DNA of 64,000 bases, taken from Tatumella ptyseos (GTDB lineage Bacteria; Pseudomonadota; Gammaproteobacteria; Enterobacterales; Enterobacteriaceae). The stretch covers positions 2,542,001 through 2,606,000 of the forward strand of contig NZ_CP130649.1 of assembly GCF_030552895.1 (NCBI RefSeq), read 5' to 3'. The position numbers were made by a program, and so were the translations under genes. Position 1 is the stretch's first letter; the number at the start of each line of letters is the position of its first letter. Below are positions 9,841 to 19,264 of the stretch, piece after piece. The notes under the pieces were generated by a model. The model searched no databases, was not told the DNA's origin, and saw only the letters and a list, made by a program, of their open reading frames with translations.

Positions 9841-10557
9841 ATGCAGATCCCACAAATTCTTATCGTCGAAGATGAGTTAGTAACCCGCAATACTCTTAAG
9901 AGTATCTTTGAGGCAGAGGGTTATACCGTTTACGAGGCGACCGATGGCGCAGAGATGCATCACGCATTGACTGAGCACACTGTTAACTTGGTGATTATGG
10001 ATATCAATCTACCAGGTAAAAATGGTCTACTTCTCGCTCGTGAACTTCGCGAACAACAAAGCGTTGCACTAATGTTTCTGACCGGACGCGATAACGAAGT
10101 CGATAAAATTCTTGGGCTAGAGATCGGTGCAGATGATTACATCACTAAACCCTTTAACCCTCGTGAACTGACTATCCGTGCACGTAACTTGTTATCTCGT
10201 ACTATGAATCTTGCGCCGAGCCAAGAAGAACAAAAGCACGTTGAAAACTATCGCTTCAACGGTTGGGTGCTAGATATCAATAGCCGTTCGCTGGTCAGCC
10301 CTCAAGGTGAACAATATAAGTTACCTCGTAGTGAATTTAGAGCCATGCTTCATTTCTGTGAAAATCCGGGGAAAATTCAGCCACGTGCGGAATTACTTAA
10401 GAAAATGACTGGCCGAGATCTTAAACCTCACGACCGTACTGTAGACGTCACCATCCGCCGGATTCGTAAGCATTTTGAATCGACACCGGGAACGCCAGAA
10501 ATTATCGCGACCATTCATGGTGAAGGTTACCGTTTCTGCGGCGATATTGAAGACTGA
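9841..10557 (+). CDS. arcA: Response regulator ArcA
   Basis: ArcA is the DNA-binding partner of the ArcB sensor and represses respiratory and TCA-cycle genes when the quinone pool is reduced. The protein is 238 residues, as in E. coli. The receiver domain (1-120) has the acidic pair E10/D11, phospho-acceptor D54 in [10 protein letters not shown] in FLTGRDNE and K in [10 protein letters not shown]. The OmpR/PhoB winged-helix domain (about 135-238) ends [25 protein letters not shown] ribosome site precedes the ATG. The partner arcB is not in this window. Confidence 0.98.
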   Translation: MQIPQILIVEDELVTRNTLKSIFEAEGYTVYEATDGAEMHHALTEHTVNLVIMDINLPGKNGLLLARELREQQSVALMFLTGRDNEVDKILGLEIGADDYITKPFNPRELTIRARNLLSRTMNLAPSQEEQKHVENYRFNGWVLDINSRSLVSPQGEQYKLPRSEFRAMLHFCENPGKIQPRAELLKKMTGRDLKPHDRTVDVTIRRIRKHFESTPGTPEIIATIHGEGYRFCGDIED

Positions 10558-10568
10558 TACTCTGTACT

Positions 10569-10597
10569 AAAAAAGCCCAGAATTTCTGGGCTTTTTT
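10569..10597. terminator. Bidirectional terminator between arcA and creA
   Basis: GCCCAGAA at 10575-10582 and TTCTGGGC at 10584-10591 form a stem flanked by A6 on the left and T6 on the right, so it can end transcription from both convergent genes. Confidence 0.9.
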
Positions 10598-10600
10598 CTG

Positions 10601-11098
10601 CTAGTGCCAAGGCATAATGGGTACAGCACTTAGTGCATTTTTAGGTGAGCCTTCTACCACCTTATCTGAATAAGCAAGATAGACTAACGCATTTCTTTTC
10701 TGATCGTAAAAACGATTAACCTGTAATTTCTTAAAAATTAATGAGGTTCTTTGTTTAAATACCGTCTCACCCTCAGTTTTACCAGCTTTGATATTTTCTG
10801 GAACGTCAATCGGCCCGACTTGATGACAGGAAATCGCAGCATCCGCAGTATCTTCTGCTAATCCCAAACTTCCCTTAATCCCGCCAGTTTTAGCTCGGCT
10901 TAAATAACAGGTCACATTATTAATCTCAGGATCATCAAAAGCTTCAATCACTATCTTATGGTTAGCACCAAGTATTTTAAACTTTGTGTCGACTGAACCA
11001 ATTTCTTCACTCTGCGCAAACCGCGGTAATACAACGGTTAATAAGATTGCCAATGCAAAAATACGTTTGAAGAATGGGGTCAAACAATAAATTTTCAT
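10601..11098 (-). CDS. creA: CreA family protein (periplasmic, function unclear)
   Basis: The 165-residue protein starts with a hydrophobic signal peptide ([20 protein letters not shown]) and then runs [14 protein letters not shown], close to mature E. coli CreA. Conserved parts are [34 protein letters not shown] and the C-terminal [21 protein letters not shown]. The molecular role of CreA is not established. The frame could open at a TTG at 11116, but the ATG at 11098 places the signal peptide normally. In E. coli creA leads creBCD; here creBCD are absent and arcA follows directly, so CreA persists without the CreBC two-component system at this locus. Confidence 0.92.
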   Translation of the reverse strand: MKIYCLTPFFKRIFALAILLTVVLPRFAQSEEIGSVDTKFKILGANHKIVIEAFDDPEINNVTCYLSRAKTGGIKGSLGLAEDTADAAISCHQVGPIDVPENIKAGKTEGETVFKQRTSLIFKKLQVNRFYDQKRNALVYLAYSDKVVEGSPKNALSAVPIMPWH

Positions 11099-11230
11099 AA
11101 AGAAACGACACCTCAAGACACGGAAAATTAAGTAACCTATAGTGATAATACCGCAAGGTAATTATTTATAAGTTTAAAATTTAATATGTAAATATTGATA
11201 GTAATAGCCCTAATAATCAGTGGCAATAGA

Positions 11231-11258
11231 TTCAGAAAATTAAAATCTAGAGTATAAT
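11231..11258 (+). promoter_or_regulatory. Probable rob promoter
   Basis: A perfect TATAAT at 11253-11258 stands 47 bp before the rob start; a poor -35 (TTCAGA, 11231-11236) is 16 bp upstream. The region between rob and the divergent creA is AT-rich, as expected for promoters. Confidence 0.5.
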
Positions 11259-11304
11259 AGTTCGCTAAAAAGGCTTAACCAACCAATGGATGAGGAATTT
11301 AATT

Positions 11305-12171
11305 ATGGACCAAGCTGGAATTATCAGAGATTTATTGGTGTGGTTAGAAAGTCATTTGGACCAGCCGTTATCCCTTGATAATGTTGCCCACAAAGCTGGC
11401 TACTCTAAGTGGCATTTACAGCGGATGTTCAAAAACATTACAGGCCACGCAATTGGCGCTTATATTCGTTCACGACGTCTTTCTAAAGCGGCAGTGGCAT
11501 TAAGGCTAACAGCTAGACCTATTTTGGATATTGCATTGCAATATCGCTTCGACTCGCAACAGACCTTTACGCGAGCCTTTAAGAAACAGTTTAACCAAAC
11601 ACCAGCAAGCTATCGTAGAGCATTAGATTGGTCTTCTTTCGGATTGCGCCCACCTATTCGTATGGGAGCTTTCTCTATGCCTCAACCGACAATGGTTACT
11701 GTGCCAGAAACTACACTGTACGGTCATACCCAGAGTTATTCTTGTACACTCGAACAAATTTCAAATTTCCGTGCGGAGATGCGTAAGCATTTCTGGCAAC
11801 AATTTTTACGCAACACGAAAGAGGCTATTCCTGAAAAGGTTTACGGTCTTCATCAAGTTCGTAATAGTTCAGATAAAGAAGACGAGCAAGAGATTCTTTA
11901 CACTACTGCAATCGTTGATAGCCATTTCGCAAAATCGTTGGATTCCGTTGAGGAAATAACTTTCGAAGGTGGGGATTACGTACAGTTTAGCTATGAGGGA
12001 TTAAAGGAAGGACTACAGGACTTTATCCTAGTACTTTACAGTACTTGTATGCCAACCTTGAATTTGACACGACGTTCTGGCCAAGATATTGAACGTTTTT
12101 ACACAGAGAATGGCTTAACCTCACCGAATGTGCGTTGTGATTATCTTATCCCTATAAGAAAAACCGCCTAG
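11305..12171 (+). CDS. rob: Transcriptional activator Rob (AraC/XylS family)
   Basis: Rob activates the mar/sox/rob regulon (efflux, solvent and bile resistance). The protein is 288 residues from the ATG at 11305, which has a GAGGA ribosome site; E. coli Rob has 289. The N-terminal double helix-turn-helix (about 8-105) is almost identical: AGYSKWHLQRMFK and IALQYRFDSQQTFTRAFKKQF. The C-terminal GyrI-like ligand domain (about 120-288) is more diverged but keeps QSYSCTLEQISNFR and TCMPTLNLTRRSGQDIERFY. It is divergent from creA as in E. coli. Confidence 0.97.
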   Translation: MDQAGIIRDLLVWLESHLDQPLSLDNVAHKAGYSKWHLQRMFKNITGHAIGAYIRSRRLSKAAVALRLTARPILDIALQYRFDSQQTFTRAFKKQFNQTPASYRRALDWSSFGLRPPIRMGAFSMPQPTMVTVPETTLYGHTQSYSCTLEQISNFRAEMRKHFWQQFLRNTKEAIPEKVYGLHQVRNSSDKEDEQEILYTTAIVDSHFAKSLDSVEEITFEGGDYVQFSYEGLKEGLQDFILVLYSTCMPTLNLTRRSGQDIERFYTENGLTSPNVRCDYLIPIRKTA

Positions 12172-12178
12172 TAGTTTT

Positions 12179-12202
12179 CTCCCGGCGAGAACGAACCGGG
12201 AG
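12179..12202. terminator. Weak hairpin between convergent rob and gpmB
   Basis: CTCCCGG (12179-12185) and CCGGGAG (12196-12202) pair with a 10-nt loop in the 36-bp gap between the two stop codons. On the minus strand a short TTTT-like stretch (AAAA after the stem) is missing, so termination is uncertain. Confidence 0.4.
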
Positions 12203-12207
12203 GAGCT

Positions 12208-12855
12208 CTACGCTTTCAGTTCATCTAAAGCTGGGTCACTAAGATGGGCAATATCTCCGGTACTCTCAACAATCCATCCCTCTGCAAGCCAAGAACTCGA
12301 TTGGTAGTCGACCCGAGAAACCGAGCAGTTGCGCAGTCGTAGACGTCTTTCAGCCCAAGCGGGTAAGCCCAGTAATGTTCCAAGCAAACACCCCAGAGCA
12401 ATACCATGACTAATTAAGAGCGGCTTACTACCTGTCGGCAGCGAACGCGTCGCGTCAAGCGCACCACGCATACGTTCGGCGAGCTCTTCCATACTTTCCC
12501 CTTGCGGGATTCGCCCGTTCGGATCGCCATTGAGCAAGGATTTTCGCCACTGTTCTTCATCCTGATTTAAACTAGTGAGTACTCTCCCCTCTAGCGTCCC
12601 CATATTAATTTCGCGTAGTCGTGAATCTGTCAAAACTGGGCAGCCGCAATACTCCGCAATGATGGAAGCAGTATGCTGTGTACGGCCCAAATCGCTTGCG
12701 ATAATATGGGTTATGCCTGCATGTTGAAGCCGTAATCCCGTTTGCCTCGCTTGTTGTATCCCCTGCTCAGTGAGCGCGCTATCACTCTGTCCTTGAATAC
12801 GTTGCTCGGTATTCCACAGCGTTTCTCCGTGACGAACTAGCAAAACTTGTTGCAT
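12208..12855 (-). CDS. gpmB: Histidine phosphatase family protein GpmB
   Basis: The 215-residue protein, same length as E. coli GpmB (YtjC), belongs to the phosphoglycerate mutase-like histidine phosphatases. The catalytic motif is LLVRHGETLWNTEQRIQG (about 5-22), and SHGIALGCLLGTLLG (about 149) carries the second histidine. E. coli GpmB is named as a mutase but its real substrate is uncertain; phosphatase activity is more likely. The start at 12855 has a GGAAAG ribosome site, and an upstream in-frame codon at 12867 would add four residues. Divergent from yjjX. Confidence 0.95.
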   Translation of the reverse strand: MQQVLLVRHGETLWNTEQRIQGQSDSALTEQGIQQARQTGLRLQHAGITHIIASDLGRTQHTASIIAEYCGCPVLTDSRLREINMGTLEGRVLTSLNQDEEQWRKSLLNGDPNGRIPQGESMEELAERMRGALDATRSLPTGSKPLLISHGIALGCLLGTLLGLPAWAERRLRLRNCSVSRVDYQSSSWLAEGWIVESTGDIAHLSDPALDELKA

Positions 12856-12908
12856 AACCCTTTCCATTATATGATCGAAAACAATTCTCTTACCTTTGAG
12901 CTACCATT

Positions 12909-13436
12909 ATGTATCATGTTGTTGTAGCAACCCGCAACCCAGCTAAAATTTTAGCCGTCACTGAAGCCTGTAAAGCCGTCTTTCATGATAAACACATTGA
13001 AGTTGAAGGCGTTGATGTTGAAAGCGGTGTTTCCGCACAACCCCTTACCGATAGAGAAACATGGCAAGGCGCTGACAATCGTTTATCCGCTGCAAAGCAA
13101 GCACATCCTAACGCGACATTTTGGATAGCCATTGAAGCTGGTATCGAAAAAAAGCAGGCATTTGCTTGGATCATTGCTGAAAGTAAGTCGAAACGTAGTG
13201 AGTCTCGCTCTGCAAGTTTTATGCTACCCGACTCCCTGGTGAAGGCGTTGCAGGAAGGTGCAGAGCTCGGGCCGCTGATGTCGACGTTAACCGGCATTGA
13301 TAATATCAAGCATAAAGGAGGCGCGATTGGCGCTATTACGTCAGGCCGGCTAACCCGCTCTTCAGTTTACCAACAAGCGATTATTCTGGCGCTGAGTCCT
13401 CTCATCCATCCTTTTTATGAAGAAGCTGTTCAGTAA
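12909..13436 (+). CDS. yjjX: Inosine/xanthosine triphosphatase YjjX
   Basis: YjjX removes pyrophosphate or phosphate from damaged purine nucleotides such as ITP and XTP, keeping them out of RNA and DNA. The 175-residue protein fits the NTPase family (E. coli 170). It opens [17 protein letters not shown], the typical nucleotide-binding strand, and keeps [41 protein letters not shown] and [15 protein letters not shown] [11 protein letters not shown]. Its last 35 bases overlap the convergent trpR gene, as the two stop regions do in close relatives. Confidence 0.95.
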   Translation: MYHVVVATRNPAKILAVTEACKAVFHDKHIEVEGVDVESGVSAQPLTDRETWQGADNRLSAAKQAHPNATFWIAIEAGIEKKQAFAWIIAESKSKRSESRSASFMLPDSLVKALQEGAELGPLMSTLTGIDNIKHKGGAIGAITSGRLTRSSVYQQAIILALSPLIHPFYEEAVQ

Positions 13437-13725
13437 GCCAGTGGCGGAGTTCAGGAGAGGCTGATTTTAATCCGTTTGACCCACGGGTAATGGTGGCAAT
13501 CCCAACGCCTAACTGCTCTTTAAGCTGCCGTTGGCTTAACTGGCTTCGAAGCAACTCTTCAATAATACAAAGACGTGTTGCATAAGCTTGCCGCTCATCT
13601 GACGTAAGCATCAGATTAAGAAGCTCTTCCCCCTGCCCTGAAGAGAAGGCTTTTGCCAGTAATTCGATAAAGCGAGTCCAGTCTAGCTCTGCAAGTGGGG
13701 TGTCTTGGTGAATAGTCATCAGCAT
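13402..13725 (-). CDS. trpR: Trp operon repressor
   Basis: TrpR binds tryptophan and represses trp, aroH, mtr and its own gene. The frame is open for 128 codons, but the trp operator at 13731-13752 marks the transcription start zone, so the real start should lie below it: ATG 13725 (107 residues) or ATG 13719 (105), against 108 in E. coli. The helix-turn-helix reads [21 protein letters not shown], and [25 protein letters not shown] is the dimer and ligand core. It lies directly downstream of slt and overlaps the convergent yjjX by 35 bp. Confidence 0.94.
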   Translation of the reverse strand: MLMTIHQDTPLAELDWTRFIELLAKAFSSGQGEELLNLMLTSDERQAYATRLCIIEELLRSQLSQRQLKEQLGVGIATITRGSNGLKSASPELRHWLTEQLLHKKDG

Positions 13726-13730
13726 GGCTT

Positions 13731-13752
13731 CCGTACTCATTAACGAGTACGG
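13731..13752 (-). promoter_or_regulatory. Trp repressor operator of trpR
   Basis: The near-perfect palindrome CCGTACTCATTAACGAGTACGG matches the TrpR half-site rule (GTACT...AGTAC around a central TTAA). It sits 5 bp upstream of the chosen trpR ATG and 14 bp downstream of the slt stop, giving autoregulation as in E. coli. A possible -10 (TATGCT) lies just upstream on the minus strand. Confidence 0.85.
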
Positions 13753-13765
13753 AAGCATAACACAC

Positions 13766-15685
13766 TCAGTAACGTCGATTCCACTCACTGTCTGCGAAGA
13801 TTTTATCAGGTGATCCCATCAAATAACGATAATAAGCATCGTATGACAGGACGTTTTTAACGTAATTTCTGGTTTCTGAGAAAGGGATCGTTTCAATAAA
13901 GGCGACTGGGTCCAGTTGTCCTTGGCTCGCTGATAACCAGCGATTAATCCTGCCTGGTCCCGCATTATAGGCACCTGCGGCTAAGATTCGGTTATTATCA
14001 AATTGACGGTAGACATAGTCTAGATACTGCATACCAATTTGGATATTCATTTCAGGATCAAGCAGCTGACTACTATTACTATAGTCGGAAATTTCGTACA
14101 TCTTCACCGTATGGGTCGCAGTACCTGGCATAATTTGCATTAAACCTGTGGCCCCTACCGGTGATTGAATTTTAGGATTCCACGCACTCTCTTGTCGAGA
14201 AATCGCCATAGCAAAGGTGGTCGGAATCGCTTTACCTGAAGCATACCGTTTGAAATAAGTCTGCCAAGCAATGGGGAAGCGCTCTTTTAGGCTGTTCCAC
14301 ATTTTCGCTGTGATAGTCGCTTGAACGCTGAGATCCCACCAATCCTGAGAATTGGCGTAGCTTGCCAGCATCTGCTGTTGGCTCACGCTTTTACTACGAA
14401 TTAAGCTTGCCCACTCGCTGCGCGCTAGGTTATCCAGATTCCAATACATCAACTCACGGATCCTCGCTATTTCAGGTCCCTCTGTCACTGAACTATCGGC
14501 TTCAGGTGCTTTATCCACTTGCAATGAATAATCTTCCCCTAAACGCTGTGCAGCGACCATGGCATAAAAGCCGCGTTGGCGCATTAGCTGATGCAGTATC
14601 TCATCGGCCTCGGATTTCCGACCTCTTTCGAGAAGTAAATCTGCCTGCCAATATTGCCATTCATCTTTCTGTTTTGCCTCCACCGGTAAGCGAGCAATCC
14701 AAGTGTTTAAACCACGGCGATCATTCTGACTTAGAGCTAAACGGATGCGTCTTTCCAGTAAGGTCTCCGATTCACTATCCATTACCACTTCATCACGCCA
14801 ACTTTGCTGTTGTGACGTCGTATCGGTCGACATCAATTGCCATGCGACAGCTTCTTTCAACGCTTGTGTGTCGGTCTCATCCATCTTTTGTGCTGAGGCT
14901 AGCTGCGAAATCATTGACTGAGCTTGCTCAGCGTTATCGCGGGCCACACGGTTGAAAGCAAGAACGGTAATTTTACGACTAAAATCAGTCGGCGAGACAC
15001 TCTGAGCAAAGGTCAATACTCCTTGCGAAGAACTCTGTAATGCTCTTAACGCAGTACTTAGCGTATCGTAGTCGGAGGGTAATTGCGCAATAAGCTGGTT
15101 GGTAAGACGATCATTCCCCGCTTTAAACGCTAGCAACAGGCGAGTGAGGATCTGATCGGCACTAAAATTGCCGCTATTCTGCCAAGCGGTGAAAAGACGA
15201 TCACAACCGCTAGGTAATGAGCGGCCAGTCATCCAGATAGAACGCGCCCCTTGCCAAGCAAGGTTCTGATGACCTGTAGCATAGTTTGCATAGTACCAGT
15301 TACATTTGGCTTGCGCAGAGGGGGGTTCTTGAGGACTGAAGCTGAGTAAACCTTGCCAATCATCACGACGAGCTAATTCGCTGACAAATTGATTTTTCAG
15401 ACTTTTAGCCGCGGGTAACGTAGGGTATTGATTGACGAAATTAGTGATACCTAGAGCTGTATCTTGGCTAAGATCTTGGGAAAGTTGACGGTATTCGAGA
15501 TAGGGATAAAGGGGATAATCTTGCAGCGTGGGCATCAATTGTGCCACCACATCCATTTGCTTAGCGTCCCACGCTTGGCGTATTTGGCTATAGCGCTGGC
15601 GCTGCTCTTGTAATGAGTCAGCAAACGCTGCGCAACTCACGGTGGTAAGACATACTGCTGTTACCCAATGCTTCCAATCTGCCAC
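13766..15685 (-). CDS. slt: Soluble lytic murein transglycosylase Slt70
   Basis: Slt cleaves the MurNAc-GlcNAc bond of peptidoglycan, forming 1,6-anhydro ends, in the periplasm. The 639-residue protein (E. coli 645) has a signal peptide ending CAAFA (about residue 22), a long alpha-superhelical U and linker region (about 25-460), and the C-terminal lysozyme-like domain. The catalytic glutamate is in [11 protein letters not shown] (about 490) followed by [16 protein letters not shown] and [16 protein letters not shown], the family's three motifs. It is upstream of trpR and divergent from ettA, as in E. coli. Confidence 0.97.
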   Translation of the reverse strand: MADWKHWVTAVCLTTVSCAAFADSLQEQRQRYSQIRQAWDAKQMDVVAQLMPTLQDYPLYPYLEYRQLSQDLSQDTALGITNFVNQYPTLPAAKSLKNQFVSELARRDDWQGLLSFSPQEPPSAQAKCNWYYANYATGHQNLAWQGARSIWMTGRSLPSGCDRLFTAWQNSGNFSADQILTRLLLAFKAGNDRLTNQLIAQLPSDYDTLSTALRALQSSSQGVLTFAQSVSPTDFSRKITVLAFNRVARDNAEQAQSMISQLASAQKMDETDTQALKEAVAWQLMSTDTTSQQQSWRDEVVMDSESETLLERRIRLALSQNDRRGLNTWIARLPVEAKQKDEWQYWQADLLLERGRKSEADEILHQLMRQRGFYAMVAAQRLGEDYSLQVDKAPEADSSVTEGPEIARIRELMYWNLDNLARSEWASLIRSKSVSQQQMLASYANSQDWWDLSVQATITAKMWNSLKERFPIAWQTYFKRYASGKAIPTTFAMAISRQESAWNPKIQSPVGATGLMQIMPGTATHTVKMYEISDYSNSSQLLDPEMNIQIGMQYLDYVYRQFDNNRILAAGAYNAGPGRINRWLSASQGQLDPVAFIETIPFSETRNYVKNVLSYDAYYRYLMGSPDKIFADSEWNRRY

Positions 15686-15874
15686 GTGTTACCCCTTATC
15701 GACGCTATAGTGAAGAGTTCATTACGCTAACATGTTTCCAATACTTCGTTTAACTTTCCTGTTAGTCCCTCCGATTATAGACCTTTCCTCTGAGCTGTTA
15801 CTGTGAATATGACGTGAAACCAGATACACTTCTCAGCAAATAATAGGTTTAACGATCACTAAGAGGCTTATCTC

Positions 15875-17542
15875 GTGGCGCAATTCGTATACAGTATGCA
15901 CCGTGTGGGCAAAGTTGTTCCTCCCAAACGACATATTTTAAAAAATATTTCTCTTAGCTTCTTCCCAGGGGCAAAAATTGGCGTTCTCGGTCTTAATGGC
16001 GCGGGTAAGTCCACGCTACTACGTATTATGGCCGGTATCGATAAAGATATTGAAGGGGAAGCAAGACCTCAGCCGGGTATTAAAATTGGTTATCTGCCGC
16101 AAGAACCGCAACTGAATCCTGAACACACCGTACGTGAATCCATTGAAGAGGCACTCTCTGAGGTTGTTGGTGCATTAAAGCGTCTGGACGAAGTGTACGC
16201 GCTTTATGCTGAGCCTGAGGCCGATTTCGATAAACTGGCGGCAGAGCAAGGACGCTTGGAAGAGATTATTCAGGCGCACGATGGCCATAACCTCAATACT
16301 CAACTTGAACGCGCCGCCGATGCACTACGCTTACCAGAATGGGACGCTAAAGTAGCCAATCTTTCTGGGGGTGAGCGTCGTCGTGTCGCGTTATGTCGTC
16401 TGTTGCTTGAAAAGCCAGATATGTTGCTACTCGATGAGCCAACGAACCACCTTGATGCAGAATCCGTCGCCTGGCTTGAACGCTTCCTACACGACTTCGA
16501 AGGTACTGTGGTAGCAATTACCCACGACCGTTATTTCCTCGATAACGTTGCAGGATGGATCTTAGAGCTTGACCGTGGTGAAGGTATTCCATGGGAAGGT
16601 AACTACTCTTCTTGGTTAGAGCAGAAAGATCAACGTTTGGCACAAGAAGCTTCTGCTGAAGCCGCGCGCCGTAAATCGATCGAAAAAGAGCTGGAATGGG
16701 TACGCCAAGGCACTAAAGGCCGTCAATCAAAAGGTAAAGCACGTCTTGCCCGCTTTGACGAGTTGAACAGCGTCGAGTATCAAAAACGTAACGAAACTAG
16801 CGAACTCTTTATCCCACCTGGAGCTCGTTTAGGTGATAAAGTCGTCGAAGTAAATAATCTTACCAAGTCATACGGTGATCGCGTCCTGATCGATAATCTC
16901 TCTTTCTCAATTCCGAAAGGGGCAATTGTCGGCATTATCGGTGCTAACGGTGCAGGTAAATCAACACTATTCCGCATGCTATCTGGCCAAGAACAACCGG
17001 ATTCAGGCGAAATCACCTTAGGTGAAACCGTAAAACTGGCCTCAGTCGATCAGTTCCGTGACGCCATGGATAACAGTAAAACCGTCTGGGAAGAAGTTTC
17101 TGGCGGTCAGGATATTATGCGTATCGGTAACTTCGAGATGCCAAGCCGTGCTTACGTCGGACGTTTCAACTTTAAAGGAACCGACCAAGGCAAACGCGTG
17201 GGCGAGCTCTCTGGTGGTGAACGCGGTCGTTTACACTTAGCGAAATTGCTGCAAGTTGGCGGTAACTTATTACTGCTCGATGAACCGACCAATGACTTGG
17301 ATATTGAAACGTTACGCGCCTTAGAGAATGCTCTATTAGAGTTCCCTGGCTGTGCCATGGTGATCTCGCACGACCGTTGGTTCTTAGATAGAATCGCAAC
17401 CCATATTCTCGATTATCAAGACGAGGGTAATGTGACTTTCTTCGAAGGTAACTTCAGTGAGTATGAAGATTATCGTAAACGGACGCTAGGCCACGAAGCG
17501 CTTGAACCGAAGCGTATGAAATACAAAAAGATGAGCAAATAA
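15875..17542 (+). CDS. ettA: Energy-dependent translational throttle protein EttA
   Basis: EttA is an ABC-F ATPase that binds the ribosomal E site and gates the first elongation step according to ATP/ADP level. The 555-residue protein matches E. coli EttA in length. It has two ATPase domains: Walker A GLNGAGKST (about 39) and GANGAGKST (about 356), signatures LSGGERRR (about 163) and LSGGERGR (about 444), and Walker B LLLDEPTNHLD / LLLDEPTNDLD. Between them the P-site interaction motif region (about 250-320) is rich in Arg and Lys (GTKGRQSKGKARLARF). No transmembrane segments, so it is not a transporter. Confidence 0.98.
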   Translation: MAQFVYSMHRVGKVVPPKRHILKNISLSFFPGAKIGVLGLNGAGKSTLLRIMAGIDKDIEGEARPQPGIKIGYLPQEPQLNPEHTVRESIEEALSEVVGALKRLDEVYALYAEPEADFDKLAAEQGRLEEIIQAHDGHNLNTQLERAADALRLPEWDAKVANLSGGERRRVALCRLLLEKPDMLLLDEPTNHLDAESVAWLERFLHDFEGTVVAITHDRYFLDNVAGWILELDRGEGIPWEGNYSSWLEQKDQRLAQEASAEAARRKSIEKELEWVRQGTKGRQSKGKARLARFDELNSVEYQKRNETSELFIPPGARLGDKVVEVNNLTKSYGDRVLIDNLSFSIPKGAIVGIIGANGAGKSTLFRMLSGQEQPDSGEITLGETVKLASVDQFRDAMDNSKTVWEEVSGGQDIMRIGNFEMPSRAYVGRFNFKGTDQGKRVGELSGGERGRLHLAKLLQVGGNLLLLDEPTNDLDIETLRALENALLEFPGCAMVISHDRWFLDRIATHILDYQDEGNVTFFEGNFSEYEDYRKRTLGHEALEPKRMKYKKMSK

Positions 17543-17550
17543 TTTTATCT

Positions 17551-17577
17551 AAAGAGAGCCGCTAACCGGCTCTCTTT
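17551..17577. terminator. Terminator between ettA and the convergent lipoprotein gene
   Basis: AAAGAGAGCCG (17551-17561) and CGGCTCTCTTT (17567-17577) form a perfect 11-bp stem with a 5-nt loop. The ends of the stem supply A and T tails on both strands, so it may work in both directions. Confidence 0.8.
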
Positions 17578-17582
17578 ACTTT

Positions 17583-17867
17583 TCAACGCTGGCATTTTAT
17601 CAACATTGAACGCTTAGCTCCCCCGACATAGGGAACCACTTTATTTTTATCCAACCCGGTCATCAATGACGTTTCGTTTTGAGCATTGATCACTTGATAT
17701 CCCATTGGGCACTGTTTTTTTGCTAGCGTCACACAGTCCCCCATTTCGCCTAACATCTGCTCGCACTTAACTAAGTAAGTATCTTCCGACAGCGGTGTGA
17801 TCTTAGCTGAGCATCCACTGAGTATGACCGCCGTGAGTATAAGCAAATTAATTCGTTGTAAATTCAT
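17583..17867 (-). CDS. Small cysteine-rich lipoprotein of unknown function
   Basis: I do not recognise this 94-residue protein. It has a clear lipoprotein signal: hydrophobic RINLLILTAVILSGC with the lipobox LSGC, giving a modified Cys19. The mature part is short (about 75 residues) and contains four further cysteines (KCEQML, GDCVTL, KQCPMGY, IKCQR), suggesting two disulfides in the periplasm. The residue after Cys19 is Ser, consistent with outer-membrane sorting. It sits between ettA and nadR, where E. coli has no such gene. A GGAGGATATTG ribosome region precedes the ATG, supporting expression. Confidence 0.75.
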   Translation of the reverse strand: MNLQRINLLILTAVILSGCSAKITPLSEDTYLVKCEQMLGEMGDCVTLAKKQCPMGYQVINAQNETSLMTGLDKNKVVPYVGGAKRSMLIKCQR

Positions 17868-17979
17868 TCAATATCCTCCTTGAAATCGAAATCCTATTCT
17901 AGCCCCAAAGGGTTAAATCCTATCTCAACCTAGGGTAAACGAGCTTAACTTCTATGCTATCGGCTTGAACCTGTCATCC

Positions 17980-19221
17980 TTAAATATGCACGGAAGATTT
18001 AAGCAACACCTGCTCGACAAGCTCAATACAATGGAGAAAACGACTGTCATAATCGTCTTCTTTAACCTGTACAAATGGGATCCCGTTCTGCTGTAACAGG
18101 TCTATCAATAATGATTGAAACTCTTTTCGATCCACTGAACTCCCCAAGCTACGCAGCCCATCAGCGACCCAGGGGACATTATTTTCTAGCAGAATCACCA
18201 GGTCAAAACGATACTCAGCAATCAATGCCTGAACAAAGGGATGAGCTTTACCTTCGTATTTCAAACAGAAGGCTTGGGTTGTCACGAAATCAGTATCGAT
18301 AAAGGCAACTTTATTTGCATATTTTACTGCAAAATCAATGTACTGAGCTTGGCCTAAGGCGATTTTATCGTAATCGGAATATTGTAATGCCATCTCATCG
18401 CCACCTAATTGAGAGAAAACATAGTCACGTCCATATTCCCAAGCACTGGTCGTATTAAATATATTGGCGAGTTTGTTGACCAAGGTCGACTTACCGCTCG
18501 ACTCACCTCCGAGTAAGGCGACTTTACGAACAAAGAACGGCTTAACTTCGGTCGGAATATAATCCCAGAAACGAAAAGGATCCTGTCTGATCTGATGGCC
18601 ACTGATGTTAATAAACGAACGCTTTGCATCCACCACAACCGTTTCAATATTAAGATAGCGTTCGAACATTACCGCATCGTCTTGCTCACTGGTATAAACC
18701 CGCTGAGCGTTAATCTGCTTCTCCGCCATAAAGGCACTAATCTCTTGGCTCCAAACATCCCAACCATGAGGATAGGGCTCAACCCCTTCCTCATTAAAAG
18801 AGTGAATCCGGATATTTTTCTGATACTTGAAGGTTTGCAGTAGCCAACGGAGTCGATCTGCTGTCGTCGGTTGATCCGACATCGCACTTTCTTCGAACAA
18901 CTGGCGGTCACGAGGCTCGTCATGGCCCATAATGATGTGTAGCTCATCGACTTGACTACATGCCCGCTGAATAAGGTAGATATGGCCAGTATGTAAGGGG
19001 TAAAACTTACCGAAAATCACCCCTACCACTTTCTGTCGATAGGGGAAATCTAGCGCCAAATAATGGTGTATTGCCTCCAATTTCGAGGCACTGGGATTTT
19101 TTATTTTCTGATTCAATAATTGACTCAAGTAACCCTTAGTCATTTCACAAGCTTCAGCAACCTGCTGCAGCGTGACACCTTGTTGCTGTATCGCGAGTTT
19201 CAAATAATCATAATTTTGCAT
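17980..19221 (-). CDS. nadR: Trifunctional NAD regulator / NMN adenylyltransferase / ribosylnicotinamide kinase
   Basis: NadR senses NAD, represses NAD synthesis genes and phosphorylates nicotinamide riboside. The protein is 413 residues from ATG 19221 (E. coli 410). Its N-terminal Cro-like helix-turn-helix (about 15-50) reads LQQVAEACEMTKGYLSQLL. The nucleotidyltransferase domain (about 62-225) has GVIFGKFYPLHTGHIYLIQ. The kinase domain (about 230-413) has the P-loop LLGGESSGKSTLVNKLA. A GTG one codon upstream is an alternative start. It ends the serB-radA-nadR run, the same order as in E. coli. Confidence 0.97.
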   Translation of the reverse strand: MQNYDYLKLAIQQQGVTLQQVAEACEMTKGYLSQLLNQKIKNPSASKLEAIHHYLALDFPYRQKVVGVIFGKFYPLHTGHIYLIQRACSQVDELHIIMGHDEPRDRQLFEESAMSDQPTTADRLRWLLQTFKYQKNIRIHSFNEEGVEPYPHGWDVWSQEISAFMAEKQINAQRVYTSEQDDAVMFERYLNIETVVVDAKRSFINISGHQIRQDPFRFWDYIPTEVKPFFVRKVALLGGESSGKSTLVNKLANIFNTTSAWEYGRDYVFSQLGGDEMALQYSDYDKIALGQAQYIDFAVKYANKVAFIDTDFVTTQAFCLKYEGKAHPFVQALIAEYRFDLVILLENNVPWVADGLRSLGSSVDRKEFQSLLIDLLQQNGIPFVQVKEDDYDSRFLHCIELVEQVLLKSSVHI

Positions 19222-19264
19222 CACGCCAGTTCCTAGAAGCTTGCTACCCTGACTCAGTTAAACG

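Noticed and set aside
14362..14955. 197-codon frame antisense to slt
   Set aside because: A shadow of the slt coding strand; slt is conserved through the entire stretch.
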